This document shows positions 16,103 to 24,800 of a stretch of DNA of 39,145 nucleotides, in pieces. Location: the NCBI GenBank assembly GCA_043755435.1, contig JAYUSZ010000094.1, positions 1 to 39,145 on the forward strand. Direction: 5' to 3'. The notes beneath the pieces are model-generated. The model searched no databases. It saw nothing but the letters and a program-made list of their open reading frames with translations, and was not told the DNA's origin. Origin of the DNA: JANXSF01 sp043755435 (lineage in GTDB: Bacteria; Acidobacteriota; Terriglobia; Bryobacterales; Bryobacteraceae). Position 1 is the first letter of the stretch. Each line of letters opens with the position of its first letter. The translations under genes and the position numbers were made by a program.

Positions 16103-17719
16103 TTACAATTCCCTCCGCTTCATCAGCTCTGCAATGTGTTTGCTGGAGCGCATGGCTAGTGCAAGAATTGTAAGCGTGGGGTTCTGATTGCCAGCAGTTA
16201 CAAAGGCCGCCCCATCATTCACAAATAAGTTCTTCACATCGTGCGATTGGTTCCATTCATTCAATACAGAAGTCTTCGGATCCTTCCCCATACGCGCCGT
16301 GCCCACATAGTGAATGGAATGTCCGTAATGGATTGGCCTTAGGTTCTTCGGCATGGTAAACTCCGCACCTGCTTTGCGGAAAATCTCTTCCCCCACCTGC
16401 ATCATGTCTTGAAACATAGCTTCTTCGTTATCGCGCCATTTGTAGTGGAAGCGGACACCAGGAATTCCTGCATCGTCTTTCAGCTTGTCCTCAACCACAA
16501 TATGGTTTTCCTTGTAGGGAAGAACCTCACCTTGAAATGTAATGGATGCGCCGGCCGTGTAGTAATCGCGGATCTTACTTTTCCAATCCTGCCCGAATCC
16601 AGCCAGTTGCTTACCAACGAAAGTGAATTCACCAATTCCCCCAGTTGGGAAAATTTGATAGCCGCGAATGAACTTATTTCCTCGCCAGTTTTCGGTTAGG
16701 TCGGGGATGATGATATGCGCCCCATTGCCATCTTCGTTTGTCACTTTGCGGCCCATCATTTGCGGCAGGAATGCGCCTAAAGAAGCGTACATGTGTTCGC
16801 TTAAGTAGTGCCCGACGGCACCGCTCGAATTGGCGATTTTCGAGTTCAACAGAATCTGCGAAGTCTCAATGCAGCCTGCACCAAGCACGAATGCTTTGGC
16901 GCGTACCTCGCGCCACTTTCTATCTACAGTGTCAAAATAATGTACGGAGGAAGCGCGCCCTTCTTTATCTAACTCTATCGACCGTACGCGCGAATTGGGC
17001 ATCAACGTCAACTTACCGGTGCGCTGCGCGGTCTGTACTAATACGCGAAGAGAATCGAACTTCGATCCGCTATCGCACCCCAGCCAGCAAGGTCCGCAAT
17101 GATGGCAAGCAGGGCGGCCGCGGTGATTCTTGGTAAGAATTGCTTTCGGCGCAGGCAGCACTTTCAAGCCACGTCCTAGACCTTCGCAAGCCTTGGTAAG
17201 TTCCACTTCAGCGCATTTTGGCCGGAGTGGCGGAAGACCGTTATTCAAGGGAAATCCGCCTACGGCTTGCACGGTGCTGGAAACTCCGATGAGGTCCTCA
17301 ACCTTGTCGTACCAGGGAGCGACATCTTCATAAGTTATCGGCCAGCGCGTGTCGAAATCATCTTTGGGTTGAAACTCATTCGGCCCGAAACGCGGAGTAA
17401 CTCCTGCCCAGAACAGACTCTTACCGCCAATGGCGCGGACGCGAGTCCATTCAAAGCCACCCTTATCAGACGCGGCGTAGGGTTCTTTTTTATCGTCGGC
17501 GAGAAAGCCACTCATGGTGAGCCATTCGTTGAAGTAATCGCCGCGCAATCCCCGGTTTGGCAGATCCCACCGGCGTGTGCGATGAATGGGAAATTCTGAA
17601 GGTTTCCGAAGCGGACCGCCATCCAGCATCGCAACGTCCAGCCCATGCTGAGTTAGGATATGGCCCGTCATACCGCCAGCAGCACCAGAGCCGATGATGG
17701 CTACATCATAGATCTTCAT
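16103..17719 (-). CDS. GMC oxidoreductase (gluconate/sugar dehydrogenase large-subunit type)
   Basis: The 538-residue flavoprotein has the FAD-binding motif DVAIIGSGAAGG near the N terminus and a GMC C-terminal domain with catalytic His470 (HYVGTARMG) and the conserved GNQNPTLTI (510-518). A cysteine cluster, CHHCGPCWLGC, is in the middle of the chain; such clusters occur in the gluconate 2-dehydrogenase large-subunit group. Enzymes of this group oxidise sugars or aldonates in the periplasm and pass electrons to a cytochrome c. No own leader is present: export probably occurs piggyback with the small partner encoded just upstream, which has a Tat-like leader. The start ATG has AAGGAG six bases upstream and shares ATGA with the partner's stop. 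Confidence 0.9.
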   Translation of the reverse strand: MKIYDVAIIGSGAAGGMTGHILTQHGLDVAMLDGGPLRKPSEFPIHRTRRWDLPNRGLRGDYFNEWLTMSGFLADDKKEPYAASDKGGFEWTRVRAIGGKSLFWAGVTPRFGPNEFQPKDDFDTRWPITYEDVAPWYDKVEDLIGVSSTVQAVGGFPLNNGLPPLRPKCAEVELTKACEGLGRGLKVLPAPKAILTKNHRGRPACHHCGPCWLGCDSGSKFDSLRVLVQTAQRTGKLTLMPNSRVRSIELDKEGRASSVHYFDTVDRKWREVRAKAFVLGAGCIETSQILLNSKIANSSGAVGHYLSEHMYASLGAFLPQMMGRKVTNEDGNGAHIIIPDLTENWRGNKFIRGYQIFPTGGIGEFTFVGKQLAGFGQDWKSKIRDYYTAGASITFQGEVLPYKENHIVVEDKLKDDAGIPGVRFHYKWRDNEEAMFQDMMQVGEEIFRKAGAEFTMPKNLRPIHYGHSIHYVGTARMGKDPKTSVLNEWNQSHDVKNLFVNDGAAFVTAGNQNPTLTILALAMRSSKHIAELMKRREL

Positions 17720-18267
17720 GCGGTCTCCTTTCCAACCAGTGGGCGGTAACTTTCGGGGACCGGGTGCGAAGAGTGAATGCAGCCTTCGAAGTTCATGAGG
17801 AACTTCATGCCTTGGTAACTTAGCTCTCTATTGATGCCTTCTTCCGATGTATAGAAGGCTTCAACCACTGCTGATTTCACCAGAACGAAGAACTTTTGCG
17901 TTTCAGTAACTGGGGCGAATTCACCAGCAGAGGCTTCGGTAAGCAGCGCTGTAACTTCTGCGGATGATTTGCCGGAGTAAGCAACCAACCCTTTGTTCCA
18001 AGAACTTTTCAGAGCAGGCGCACCATGGAAAAGGATGAAATCAATGTACACTTCCACCTTGGCTGCAGCAGCTCCGCCGGAACGTTCGTCGGCTGGAATG
18101 ATCACAGCGGCAATGGTTTGCAACGTGGTGACTTGCTTCGGTTGTAAGAACCGGAATTTATAGGGGGCGCGGGTTGAAGGTGCGGCGGCCGTATGTTGAT
18201 GGGCCGCTTCCACAGCCTGCGACCACCAGGCGGCTGCGGTTGCCAAAAAAGCGCGACGAGTTGCCAT
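17716..18267 (-). CDS. Gluconate 2-dehydrogenase subunit 3-like protein, Tat leader
   Basis: This 183-residue protein matches the gluconate 2-dehydrogenase subunit 3 family, small chaperone-like partners of GMC dehydrogenases. Typical are the twin-arginine leader (MATRRAFLATAAAWWSQAVEA) and the segment TLQTIAAVIIPADERSGGA, close to the family's conserved A-x-x-I-I-P-x-D pattern. By family knowledge its leader carries the folded large subunit through the Tat pore. It overlaps the GMC gene by four bases (ATGA), consistent with equal production of both. No cytochrome c subunit is encoded nearby, so the electron acceptor must lie elsewhere. No clear Shine-Dalgarno is visible before its ATG. Confidence 0.85.
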   Translation of the reverse strand: MATRRAFLATAAAWWSQAVEAAHQHTAAAPSTRAPYKFRFLQPKQVTTLQTIAAVIIPADERSGGAAAAKVEVYIDFILFHGAPALKSSWNKGLVAYSGKSSAEVTALLTEASAGEFAPVTETQKFFVLVKSAVVEAFYTSEEGINRELSYQGMKFLMNFEGCIHSSHPVPESYRPLVGKETA

Positions 18268-18279
18268 ATGTGGACTAGC

Positions 18280-19095
18280 TTAGCAAGTGGTGCGCAGTAG
18301 CGGCTTCTTTGTATATTGCGCTGGAATGGACACAACGTGATCGGCCAACTTTGTCTCACCCTGACGGCGACCCACCAAGCGAACATAGCCCAAGTATTGG
18401 CCGCCATCCGCTTCCAGCGCGCTGATTTCCACTGCGTTATCAGGAGCGATTGCCTTGTGCCAATCAAGCCATCGTTGCCATCCATCGGCCATTGTGTCGG
18501 CAACTTCAATGCTCACTATCCCTGTGCGTTCCCAATGTCTGCGCCACCATGTGGCTGAATGAAAGCACCACAAATCCGGAGTCCACCATTCGCGAAGATG
18601 TTCAGGCATGGGCCCATCCATCTCCTTCATCAATCCAGCACCGGCTATGGCGATTTGGCCACCTGGTTTCAGGAAACGTGAAAGGTAGTTAAGGTAGAGG
18701 TCATCCGTCCCGTAGTAGATGAAGGAATCGATGCTGACAATGACGTCGAAGAAATCTTCAGCGAAAGGGAGTGCGCGTGCATCGGCATGGATGGGAAAGA
18801 TACCATCTTCAAAGCCGGCATCGCGGATTCGTTGCACATTTTCAGAGACGTCGAACCAAAGATCGGTGGCCCAAACCTGGACCCCGAATTCATGGCGAAG
18901 GAATATGGAGGACGCAGCACGCCCGCAACCTAAATCGAGCACGCGCATGCCGGGGCGTAGGTCCAAGACACTGGTAAGCCATTCAGTGATCCAGAGTGAA
19001 TTCGCTCCACCACTGACGCAGGAAGTGATCCATTCGGGGTTGTATTTCGATGTGCGGGGGAATTGTTTGGATACATAGCCAGCTTCAGAATTCAT
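18280..19095 (-). CDS. Class I SAM-dependent methyltransferase
   Basis: The 271-residue protein has a Rossmann methyltransferase fold. Motif I is RVLDLGCGRAASS, the acidic residue of motif II is in VWATDLWFD, motif post-II is IHADARALPF, motif IV is DVIVSIDSFIYYG, followed by LSRFLKPGGQIAIAG. The N-terminal lead-in, with SKQFPRTSKYNP and SLWITEWL, and the Trp-rich region HLREWWTPDLWCF resemble small-molecule methyltransferases of the Methyltransf_11/25 group. The acceptor is unknown. It is the first gene of the minus-strand operon, 12 bases before the subunit-3-like gene, and lies divergent to the secreted propeller gene with a candidate operator between them. Confidence 0.82.
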   Translation of the reverse strand: MNSEAGYVSKQFPRTSKYNPEWITSCVSGGANSLWITEWLTSVLDLRPGMRVLDLGCGRAASSIFLRHEFGVQVWATDLWFDVSENVQRIRDAGFEDGIFPIHADARALPFAEDFFDVIVSIDSFIYYGTDDLYLNYLSRFLKPGGQIAIAGAGLMKEMDGPMPEHLREWWTPDLWCFHSATWWRRHWERTGIVSIEVADTMADGWQRWLDWHKAIAPDNAVEISALEADGGQYLGYVRLVGRRQGETKLADHVVSIPAQYTKKPLLRTTC

Positions 19096-19119
19096 GTCTC
19101 AGAGTCGCATATTTGGGGC

Positions 19120-19135
19120 AAAGTATTGGTACTTT
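19120..19135. promoter_or_regulatory. Perfect inverted repeat in divergent promoter region
   Basis: AAAGTA (19120-19125) and TACTTT (19130-19135) are perfect inverted arms around TTGG. The site is central in the 90-base region between the divergent operon at 19095 and the secreted protein gene at 19186, a natural place for an operator. No binding protein is suggested by the sequence. Confidence 0.35.
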
Positions 19136-19185
19136 ACTCATTTCGGGGGATTGCAGTGGGTGCAATTCTTTGCCAAGTTATCAGC

Positions 19186-20328
19186 ATGGGTTTCCACTCA
19201 AGGAACGTCGCGCCTGCTTTGTGGATTGTCTGTTTGCAAATCCATGCGCAGAGTGGAGATCCCAAAGTTTATGAGGTTGTAAGTCCTAATGTTACTCATA
19301 CTCCCCCCGCTGTAACTGCGGTTTCAAGCAATGTTGTTGTTGATCCAACGGGTAAGTTTGTATACCTAAAGTTCGGAAAGTCAATCCGGGCGTATCAGTT
19401 CGATGAGGACAAAAGTTCTATACTGCCAATTCCAGGATTCCCCTTTGAGATGGAGAAGTACTCCTGGGGTTTTGCCATGCATTCCTCTGGACGATTTCTT
19501 TATGCCACCAACTCCCATGAGGCAGCTATCACAGCCTATGCGATCGACGCCCAGAAAGGGACATTGGCACCAATTCCAGGGTCTCCGTTCACGGCAATGG
19601 AGTGGCTTGAACCGCTGACTATTTCAGGAAACGTCCTGAGGCTTAAGAGCCGCAAGACTGTTGGTACTTATGCAATCGACCCAGAGACTGGGAGTCTCTC
19701 TCCGTTAGAAAAATCTCAGCGAATTATAGAACCTCGCTTGCCCGAAGAAGAAACCGAAGCAAGACCAGAGCTACCTGTTGTGAAAGCAGTGCAGGCTGAA
19801 TACTTCCATCAAGTTTTGAATCGTGATTCACAGACTAGTCTTCTAAGCGTTCGTGAAGCTCTCAATGGGCACATGTGTGTAAACTTGTACGCATTTTCAA
19901 AGGAAGAAAAATTGATCTCGTGCTGCTCTTGTCCTATTCCCACTTATGGAAATGCGTCCATTTCAACAGAACACAGTTTACTCTATTACGTTCCGATGAA
20001 AGAACAGATCAAGAACGTGATAGTTCGTGTTGTGAATACCATACACAACAAAAACAGTTCTTGTGCCAATGGTGCGGCCAAGGCTGGAAGTTCCGAACTT
20101 CCTCTAAGCCCGGGCCGCACCGTTTTTGCTACAACAATTGATTCAATGTCGATTGAAAATCCCAGCGGACTTGCCGAAAGATCCTTCCAAAGAGCAACGT
20201 ACAGTCCTGCGGAACTCACCAATCTCTCCAATCGGTGTGCCCAACTTAATTCTCCTCACTTTGGAATTTGCAGAGACTGCAGAGCAGGTGCGGCTGATGG
20301 AGATTCCGACGGCTTTGGTGAGAACTAA
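19186..20328 (+). CDS. Secreted protein: YncE/lactonase-like propeller repeats plus cysteine-rich C-terminal domain
   Basis: The 380-residue product has a signal peptide, MGFHSRNVAPALWIVCLQIHA. Residues about 45-165 hold two or three propeller-type repeats of the lactonase_7/YncE kind (VVDPTGKFVYLKFGKSIRAY; MHSSGRFLYATNSHEAAIT; AYAIDAQKGTLAPIPGSPF), too few for a full seven-bladed ring. The C-terminal half carries conserved-looking cysteines in MCVNLY, ISCCSCPIP, SSCANGAA and FGICRDCRAG, with LSPGRTVFATTI and SPAELTNLSNRC between them. I recall this domain from Acidobacterial secreted proteins, function unknown. The open frame reaches back to 19063, but ATG 19186 gives the signal peptide and avoids overlap with the divergent methyltransferase gene. 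No strong Shine-Dalgarno is seen. Confidence 0.7.
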   Translation: MGFHSRNVAPALWIVCLQIHAQSGDPKVYEVVSPNVTHTPPAVTAVSSNVVVDPTGKFVYLKFGKSIRAYQFDEDKSSILPIPGFPFEMEKYSWGFAMHSSGRFLYATNSHEAAITAYAIDAQKGTLAPIPGSPFTAMEWLEPLTISGNVLRLKSRKTVGTYAIDPETGSLSPLEKSQRIIEPRLPEEETEARPELPVVKAVQAEYFHQVLNRDSQTSLLSVREALNGHMCVNLYAFSKEEKLISCCSCPIPTYGNASISTEHSLLYYVPMKEQIKNVIVRVVNTIHNKNSSCANGAAKAGSSELPLSPGRTVFATTIDSMSIENPSGLAERSFQRATYSPAELTNLSNRCAQLNSPHFGICRDCRAGAADGDSDGFGEN

Positions 20329-20391
20329 TCACTCCCTCATAGGAAAGACATTTTTTCAGAACGCCAAGCCACACAAAAATGTATGATGGTT

Positions 20392-20419
20392 GGTCTAAGC
20401 AGACCCACGTCGGTCTGCT
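20392..20419 (+). promoter_or_regulatory. Overlapping alternative hairpins upstream of the ammonium transporter gene
   Basis: AGCAGACC (20398-20405) and GGTCTGCT (20412-20419) form a perfect 8-bp stem with loop CACGTC, ending 27 bases before the amt start. The upstream GGTCT (20392-20396) can pair instead with AGACC (20401-20405), so the two hairpins exclude each other. This could be a leader switch, or the terminator of the preceding gene; there is no U-tract after it. Confidence 0.4.
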
Positions 20420-20446
20420 CCTTATCTCCACGTAGAGGTTACAAAC

Positions 20447-21841
20447 ATGAAGTTGTCACGGCTGTTGGCCGCATTTTGCGCGGCAGGTCCTTTGTTGTGT
20501 GCTCAAGCATCTTCGACGGAAAAGCTTGAAGCAGAGATCGCTTCCCTGAAGACAGCCGTCGCCGCGGCTCAATCTTCTGGCGACAACGCCTGGATGCTAA
20601 CCTCAGCGGCCTTGGTCCTGATGATGACCGGCCCCGGCCTTGCGCTTTTCTACTGCGGGCTGGTTCGCAAGAAAAACGTTCTGAGCACCATGATGCAGAG
20701 CTTCATCATGATGGCCGTTATCACACTGCTATGGGTGGCCGTTGGATACAGTCTGGTGTTTGGCAGCGGCAATCCAGTCATCGGCAGTTTAGAATTCGCG
20801 TTCCTGAAGGGCGTGGGTACCGCACCGAATTCAGATTACGCCCCCACCATTCCGCACCTCACTTTCATGGTTTACCAGATGATGTTCGCCGTGATTTCAC
20901 CCGCGTTGATCACAGGTGCTTTCGCTGAGCGAGTAAAGTTCAACGCCCTTCTAGTTTACTCAGTAGCATGGGCACTCCTGGTTTATTTCCCAGTAGCCCA
21001 CATGGTCTGGGGCAAGGGCGGATTTCTGAACGCCTACATGGGCGGAACCATTCCAGTCTTCGATTTCGCGGGCGGCACGGTGGTCCATATCACAACTGGT
21101 ATTTCTGCATTGGTATGCGCACTTATGATTGGGCCGCGTGCAGGATATCCGAATGAGGCTATGAAGCCCCACAGTCTTGTTCTCAGCTTTACGGGAGCTT
21201 GCCTTCTGTGGGTTGGTTGGTTCGGTTTCAACGCAGGCAGCGCTCTATCTGCAGGTGGGCTTGCGGCAAGCGCGTTTGTGGCCACCCACCTGGGAGCTGC
21301 GGCGGGAACTGTGGGATGGCTGCTAGCTGAGAAGCTGATGTCCGGTAGGCCAAGCGCATTGGGTGCAATTTCAGGTGCAGTTGCTGGGCTGGCAACGGTT
21401 ACTCAAGGAGCTGGATTTGTTTCCCCGATAGCAGGGGCAATCTATGGACTTGCCGGCGGATTGATTTGCTTTTACATGGTGGCAGTGGTGAAGAACAAGT
21501 TGAGGTATGACGATTCGCTGGACGCTTTTGGGGTTCATGGTATTGGTGGAATTATCGGTGCAACGCTGACAGGGGTGCTGGCAACTAACGCCGTCAATGA
21601 CGCGCTGAAATTGCCTAATGGTAAGGCAGCCCAACTGGGATGGATTGATGGAAATGGGGCTCAGATTGGGAACCAAATCATTGGCGCTGTGGTTGCCATT
21701 GCGTTCGCCGTTGTTGGTAGCTTCATTGCTTTGCGCATTGCCAAGGTTGTATGCGGAGGCCTTCGCATGGAACAGTCCGAGGAAACAGAAGGGATGGACT
21801 TGACGATCCACGGTGAAGAAGGATATAACTTGGACGCTTAA
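20447..21841 (+). CDS. amt: Ammonium transporter (Amt/MEP/Rh family)
   Basis: This 464-residue protein is an Amt channel for ammonium uptake in the inner membrane. An N-terminal signal peptide (MKLSRLLAAFCAAGPLLCAQ) is followed by a short charged heptad-like stretch (STEKLEAEIASLKTAVAAA) before the first membrane helix at about 50-70 (SAALVLMMTGPGLALFYCG). The Amt signature DFAGGTVVHITTG includes pore His214, and DAFGVHGIGG has the partner His364. Eleven helices follow the family plan, and the cytoplasmic tail ends in MDLTIHGEEGYNLDA, the region that PII proteins contact. No glnK/glnB gene is adjacent, which is unusual for amt. A candidate leader hairpin lies upstream; AGAGG precedes the ATG by nine bases. 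Confidence 0.95.
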   Translation: MKLSRLLAAFCAAGPLLCAQASSTEKLEAEIASLKTAVAAAQSSGDNAWMLTSAALVLMMTGPGLALFYCGLVRKKNVLSTMMQSFIMMAVITLLWVAVGYSLVFGSGNPVIGSLEFAFLKGVGTAPNSDYAPTIPHLTFMVYQMMFAVISPALITGAFAERVKFNALLVYSVAWALLVYFPVAHMVWGKGGFLNAYMGGTIPVFDFAGGTVVHITTGISALVCALMIGPRAGYPNEAMKPHSLVLSFTGACLLWVGWFGFNAGSALSAGGLAASAFVATHLGAAAGTVGWLLAEKLMSGRPSALGAISGAVAGLATVTQGAGFVSPIAGAIYGLAGGLICFYMVAVVKNKLRYDDSLDAFGVHGIGGIIGATLTGVLATNAVNDALKLPNGKAAQLGWIDGNGAQIGNQIIGAVVAIAFAVVGSFIALRIAKVVCGGLRMEQSEETEGMDLTIHGEEGYNLDA

Positions 21842-21848
21842 AACATGA

Positions 21849-21865
21849 ACCCTTGTAATAAGGGT
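21849..21865. terminator. Short hairpin between amt and the TonB-receptor gene
   Basis: ACCCTT (21849-21854) and AAGGGT (21860-21865) form a perfect 6-bp stem with loop GTAAT in the 47-base gap. It may end or attenuate the amt transcript. No T-run follows, so it may instead act on translation or be chance. Confidence 0.3.
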
Positions 21866-21888
21866 ATTGGTGCGATAAAGTGCAGACC

Positions 21889-24800
21889 ATGTACTCTCTC
21901 CGCGTTGCAACTATGTTGTTAGTCAGCACTGCCGCTGTGTTCGCTCAAACAGCTCAAATGACAGGTCGTGTTTCCGACTCCCAGCAGGCGGTGCTTGTTG
22001 GTGCCGCAGTAATAGCGACCAATGTTTCCACACAGGTGATTCGCCGCACAGTTACCAATGAACAGGGGCTTTATTCAATTCGTGGGTTGCCCCCTGGAGA
22101 CTATCAGGTGAACGTTAGTCAAGCGGGCTTTCGTTCTGAAAAGCGCAGCAACTTGCGCCTTATCGTGGATCAAACGGCGACCCTTGATTTTGAACTTCAA
22201 GTAGGAGGCGTGGCGGAAAGTATTGAAGTTTCAGCACAAGCTGCGCTGCTCGATAGTCAAACTTCCTCGCTGGGCCAGTTGATTGACAATTCTAAAATCC
22301 AAAACATTCCACTTAATGGGCGAAGCTCATTCCGGCTGGTGCAGCTGACTCCAGGTATTCTTACGACGCGCGCCGCCGGCGGACAGTTTGGCGATATCCC
22401 AGTGAATACAACATGGGACTCTAACTTTTCAATCAACGGTGGCCGGGCGCAGAGTAACGAGATTCAGATCGACGGGGTACCTGCTACCGCTGGTTTTTTC
22501 AACCAGATCACTACTATTCCGTCGATTGAAGCAACGCAAGAATTCAAAGTACAGAGCAATAACCTTTCTGCTGAATGGGGACGTTTTGCTGGTGGCGTGC
22601 TGAATGTGAGTACGCGATCGGGCACCAACAGCTTTCATGGCTCCCTCTATGAATACATGCGCAATAGTGCATTGGATGCGAATGAGTTTTTCAACAAAGG
22701 TGCGGGCCGTGAAATTCCTCCTTTTCGGATGAACCAATTCGGAGGAGCGCTTGGCTGCCCGATTGTCCGGAATCGAACCTTTTTCTTTGGCGACTATCAA
22801 GGTACGCGCTACCGCCGCGGCGATGTGTTTCGCTCCTCACTACCCACTCCGCTTGAACGGACCGGCGACTTCAGCCAGACACTTGGACCTACGGGTCAGT
22901 TGGCTACTATCTTCGATCCGCTTACTTCTTCCACTGCACGCCTTCCTTTGGCTAGCAACAAAATTCCTTCCAGCCGGATGAACCCGATTGCTGTAAAGAT
23001 GATTGCTTTTTATCCTCAACCCAATGCTCAGGGCGATCTGTTTACTAACTTCAATAACTTCGTTTCAAACGCGGGCCGGTCTGTGGATTCCAATCAACTT
23101 TCAACAAAAGTGGACCATAACTTCAGCGAAAAGTGGAGGACTTTCGGGCGCTTTGCTCGCAATAAAACGGCACTTACACAACCTGACTACTTCAACAACG
23201 TCGCCACTTCAGGTAATGGCGCAGTGGGTACCACTCCTTTTACACAGCACACAGCCGCACTGGATAACACTGTGGTGCTGAATCCAACTACCATGCTTAG
23301 CATTCGCTACGGATTTGCCCGCTGGTATCAGCTGCGGCAGACCCGGAGCTATGGTTTTGATCAACGGGAACTTGGGATTCCTTCAAGTTTGGTTAGCCAA
23401 TTTCAAATCCCAGTTTTCCCGGCAGTCTCAGTGGAACAGTACGCGGCGCTAGGTGGCCAAAGTTTCCTAAACAATGGGAATGATACTCATAGCCTGTTGG
23501 CGTCGATTACAAAAACCCTTGGCCGCCACAACTTGAAGTGGGGTGGTGACCTGCGTTTGCGCCGGATCAATTATTTCAACTTGGGGGCGGGTGGCGGAGC
23601 CTATACGTTCAATCGAGTGTTCACGCGCGGGCCGAATCCAAACCTCTTTACGAATACCGGCAATGGGTTGGCAAGTTTATTGTTGGGGCTGCCAGCGTCC
23701 GGCAATATTCCAACCACTGTTGGCGTGGCGATGCAGAATTACTATCTAGGTTTTTACTTTCAGGACGACATCCGCTTAACCAGCCGGCTTACTATCAACA
23801 TCGGCCTTCGCTATGAAGCCGAGACGCCTTATACGGAACGGTACAACCAAATCAATGCCTTCAATGTGGACTTGGCTTCACCAATTCGTAATAGCAGTTT
23901 TCCGAATCTTAAAGGCGGCCTGGAGTTCGCCGGTAAAGGTTTGGGCCGTAGAGTGTACCAATGGGACAAGCTCAACTTTGCCCCTCGTGTGGGCTTCGCC
24001 TATTCGTTGAATCAAAAAACCGTGCTGCGATGGGGGGCAGGACTCTTCTATTCACCGTTGGATATTTCCAATAATGCAGTAGGATTTTCGCCTTCTGATG
24101 GCTATAGCGCCACCACGCCGCTGCTAGCTTCGTTGGACAACGGCGTGACTCCGTTCCGAACTTTGGCTAACCCCTATCCAGATGGCTTGGTTACGCCTAG
24201 CCGTAACAGTCTTGGTGCTTCGACACTTCTTGGACAAGCACCCAGCGTTTGGGATTCGTTTCCAATCACCGGCGAAAACTATCAATGGAATTTCAACATT
24301 CAAAGAGAGCTCCCCTGGGGTATGCTAACCGACATCAGCTATGCCGGCAGCCGCGGCATCCATCTTGGTTTCCGCAACCGTGAAATTAACGCGCTGAATC
24401 CCCAGTATTTGTCACTAGGGGCTGGTTTGAATACGCTGGTGGACAATCCATTTTTCGGAAGTATTCCAGCCGGTGCGCTAAGCCAATCGAGAGTGGCCCG
24501 CCGGCAACTGCTGCTGCCCTATCCACAGTTCACCGGCGTCAATATTATTAACATGACAATGGCTAACTCCATCTATCATTCACTGCAAATGAAAATGGAG
24601 CGGCGTTTTTCGCGTGGGATCAGCGTGCTTGCCTCCTTCACTTCCGGCAAGTTGATTACCGATGCACCAAGTCAGGTTTCGCCCATAGGGCCGGGCAGTT
24701 TGGGGACAGTTCAAAACTGGTATGACCTGCGATCGGAACGCGGCCTGTCCGATATGGACGTTGCACGATCGCTGACGGTGAGTTTCGTCGCCGAGCTACC

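Noticed and set aside
20126..20386. Possible frameshift near the end of the secreted cysteine-domain gene, since another frame also reads protein-like
   Set aside because: The annotated frame keeps the FGICRDC ending I expect of this domain, so no frameshift is needed.
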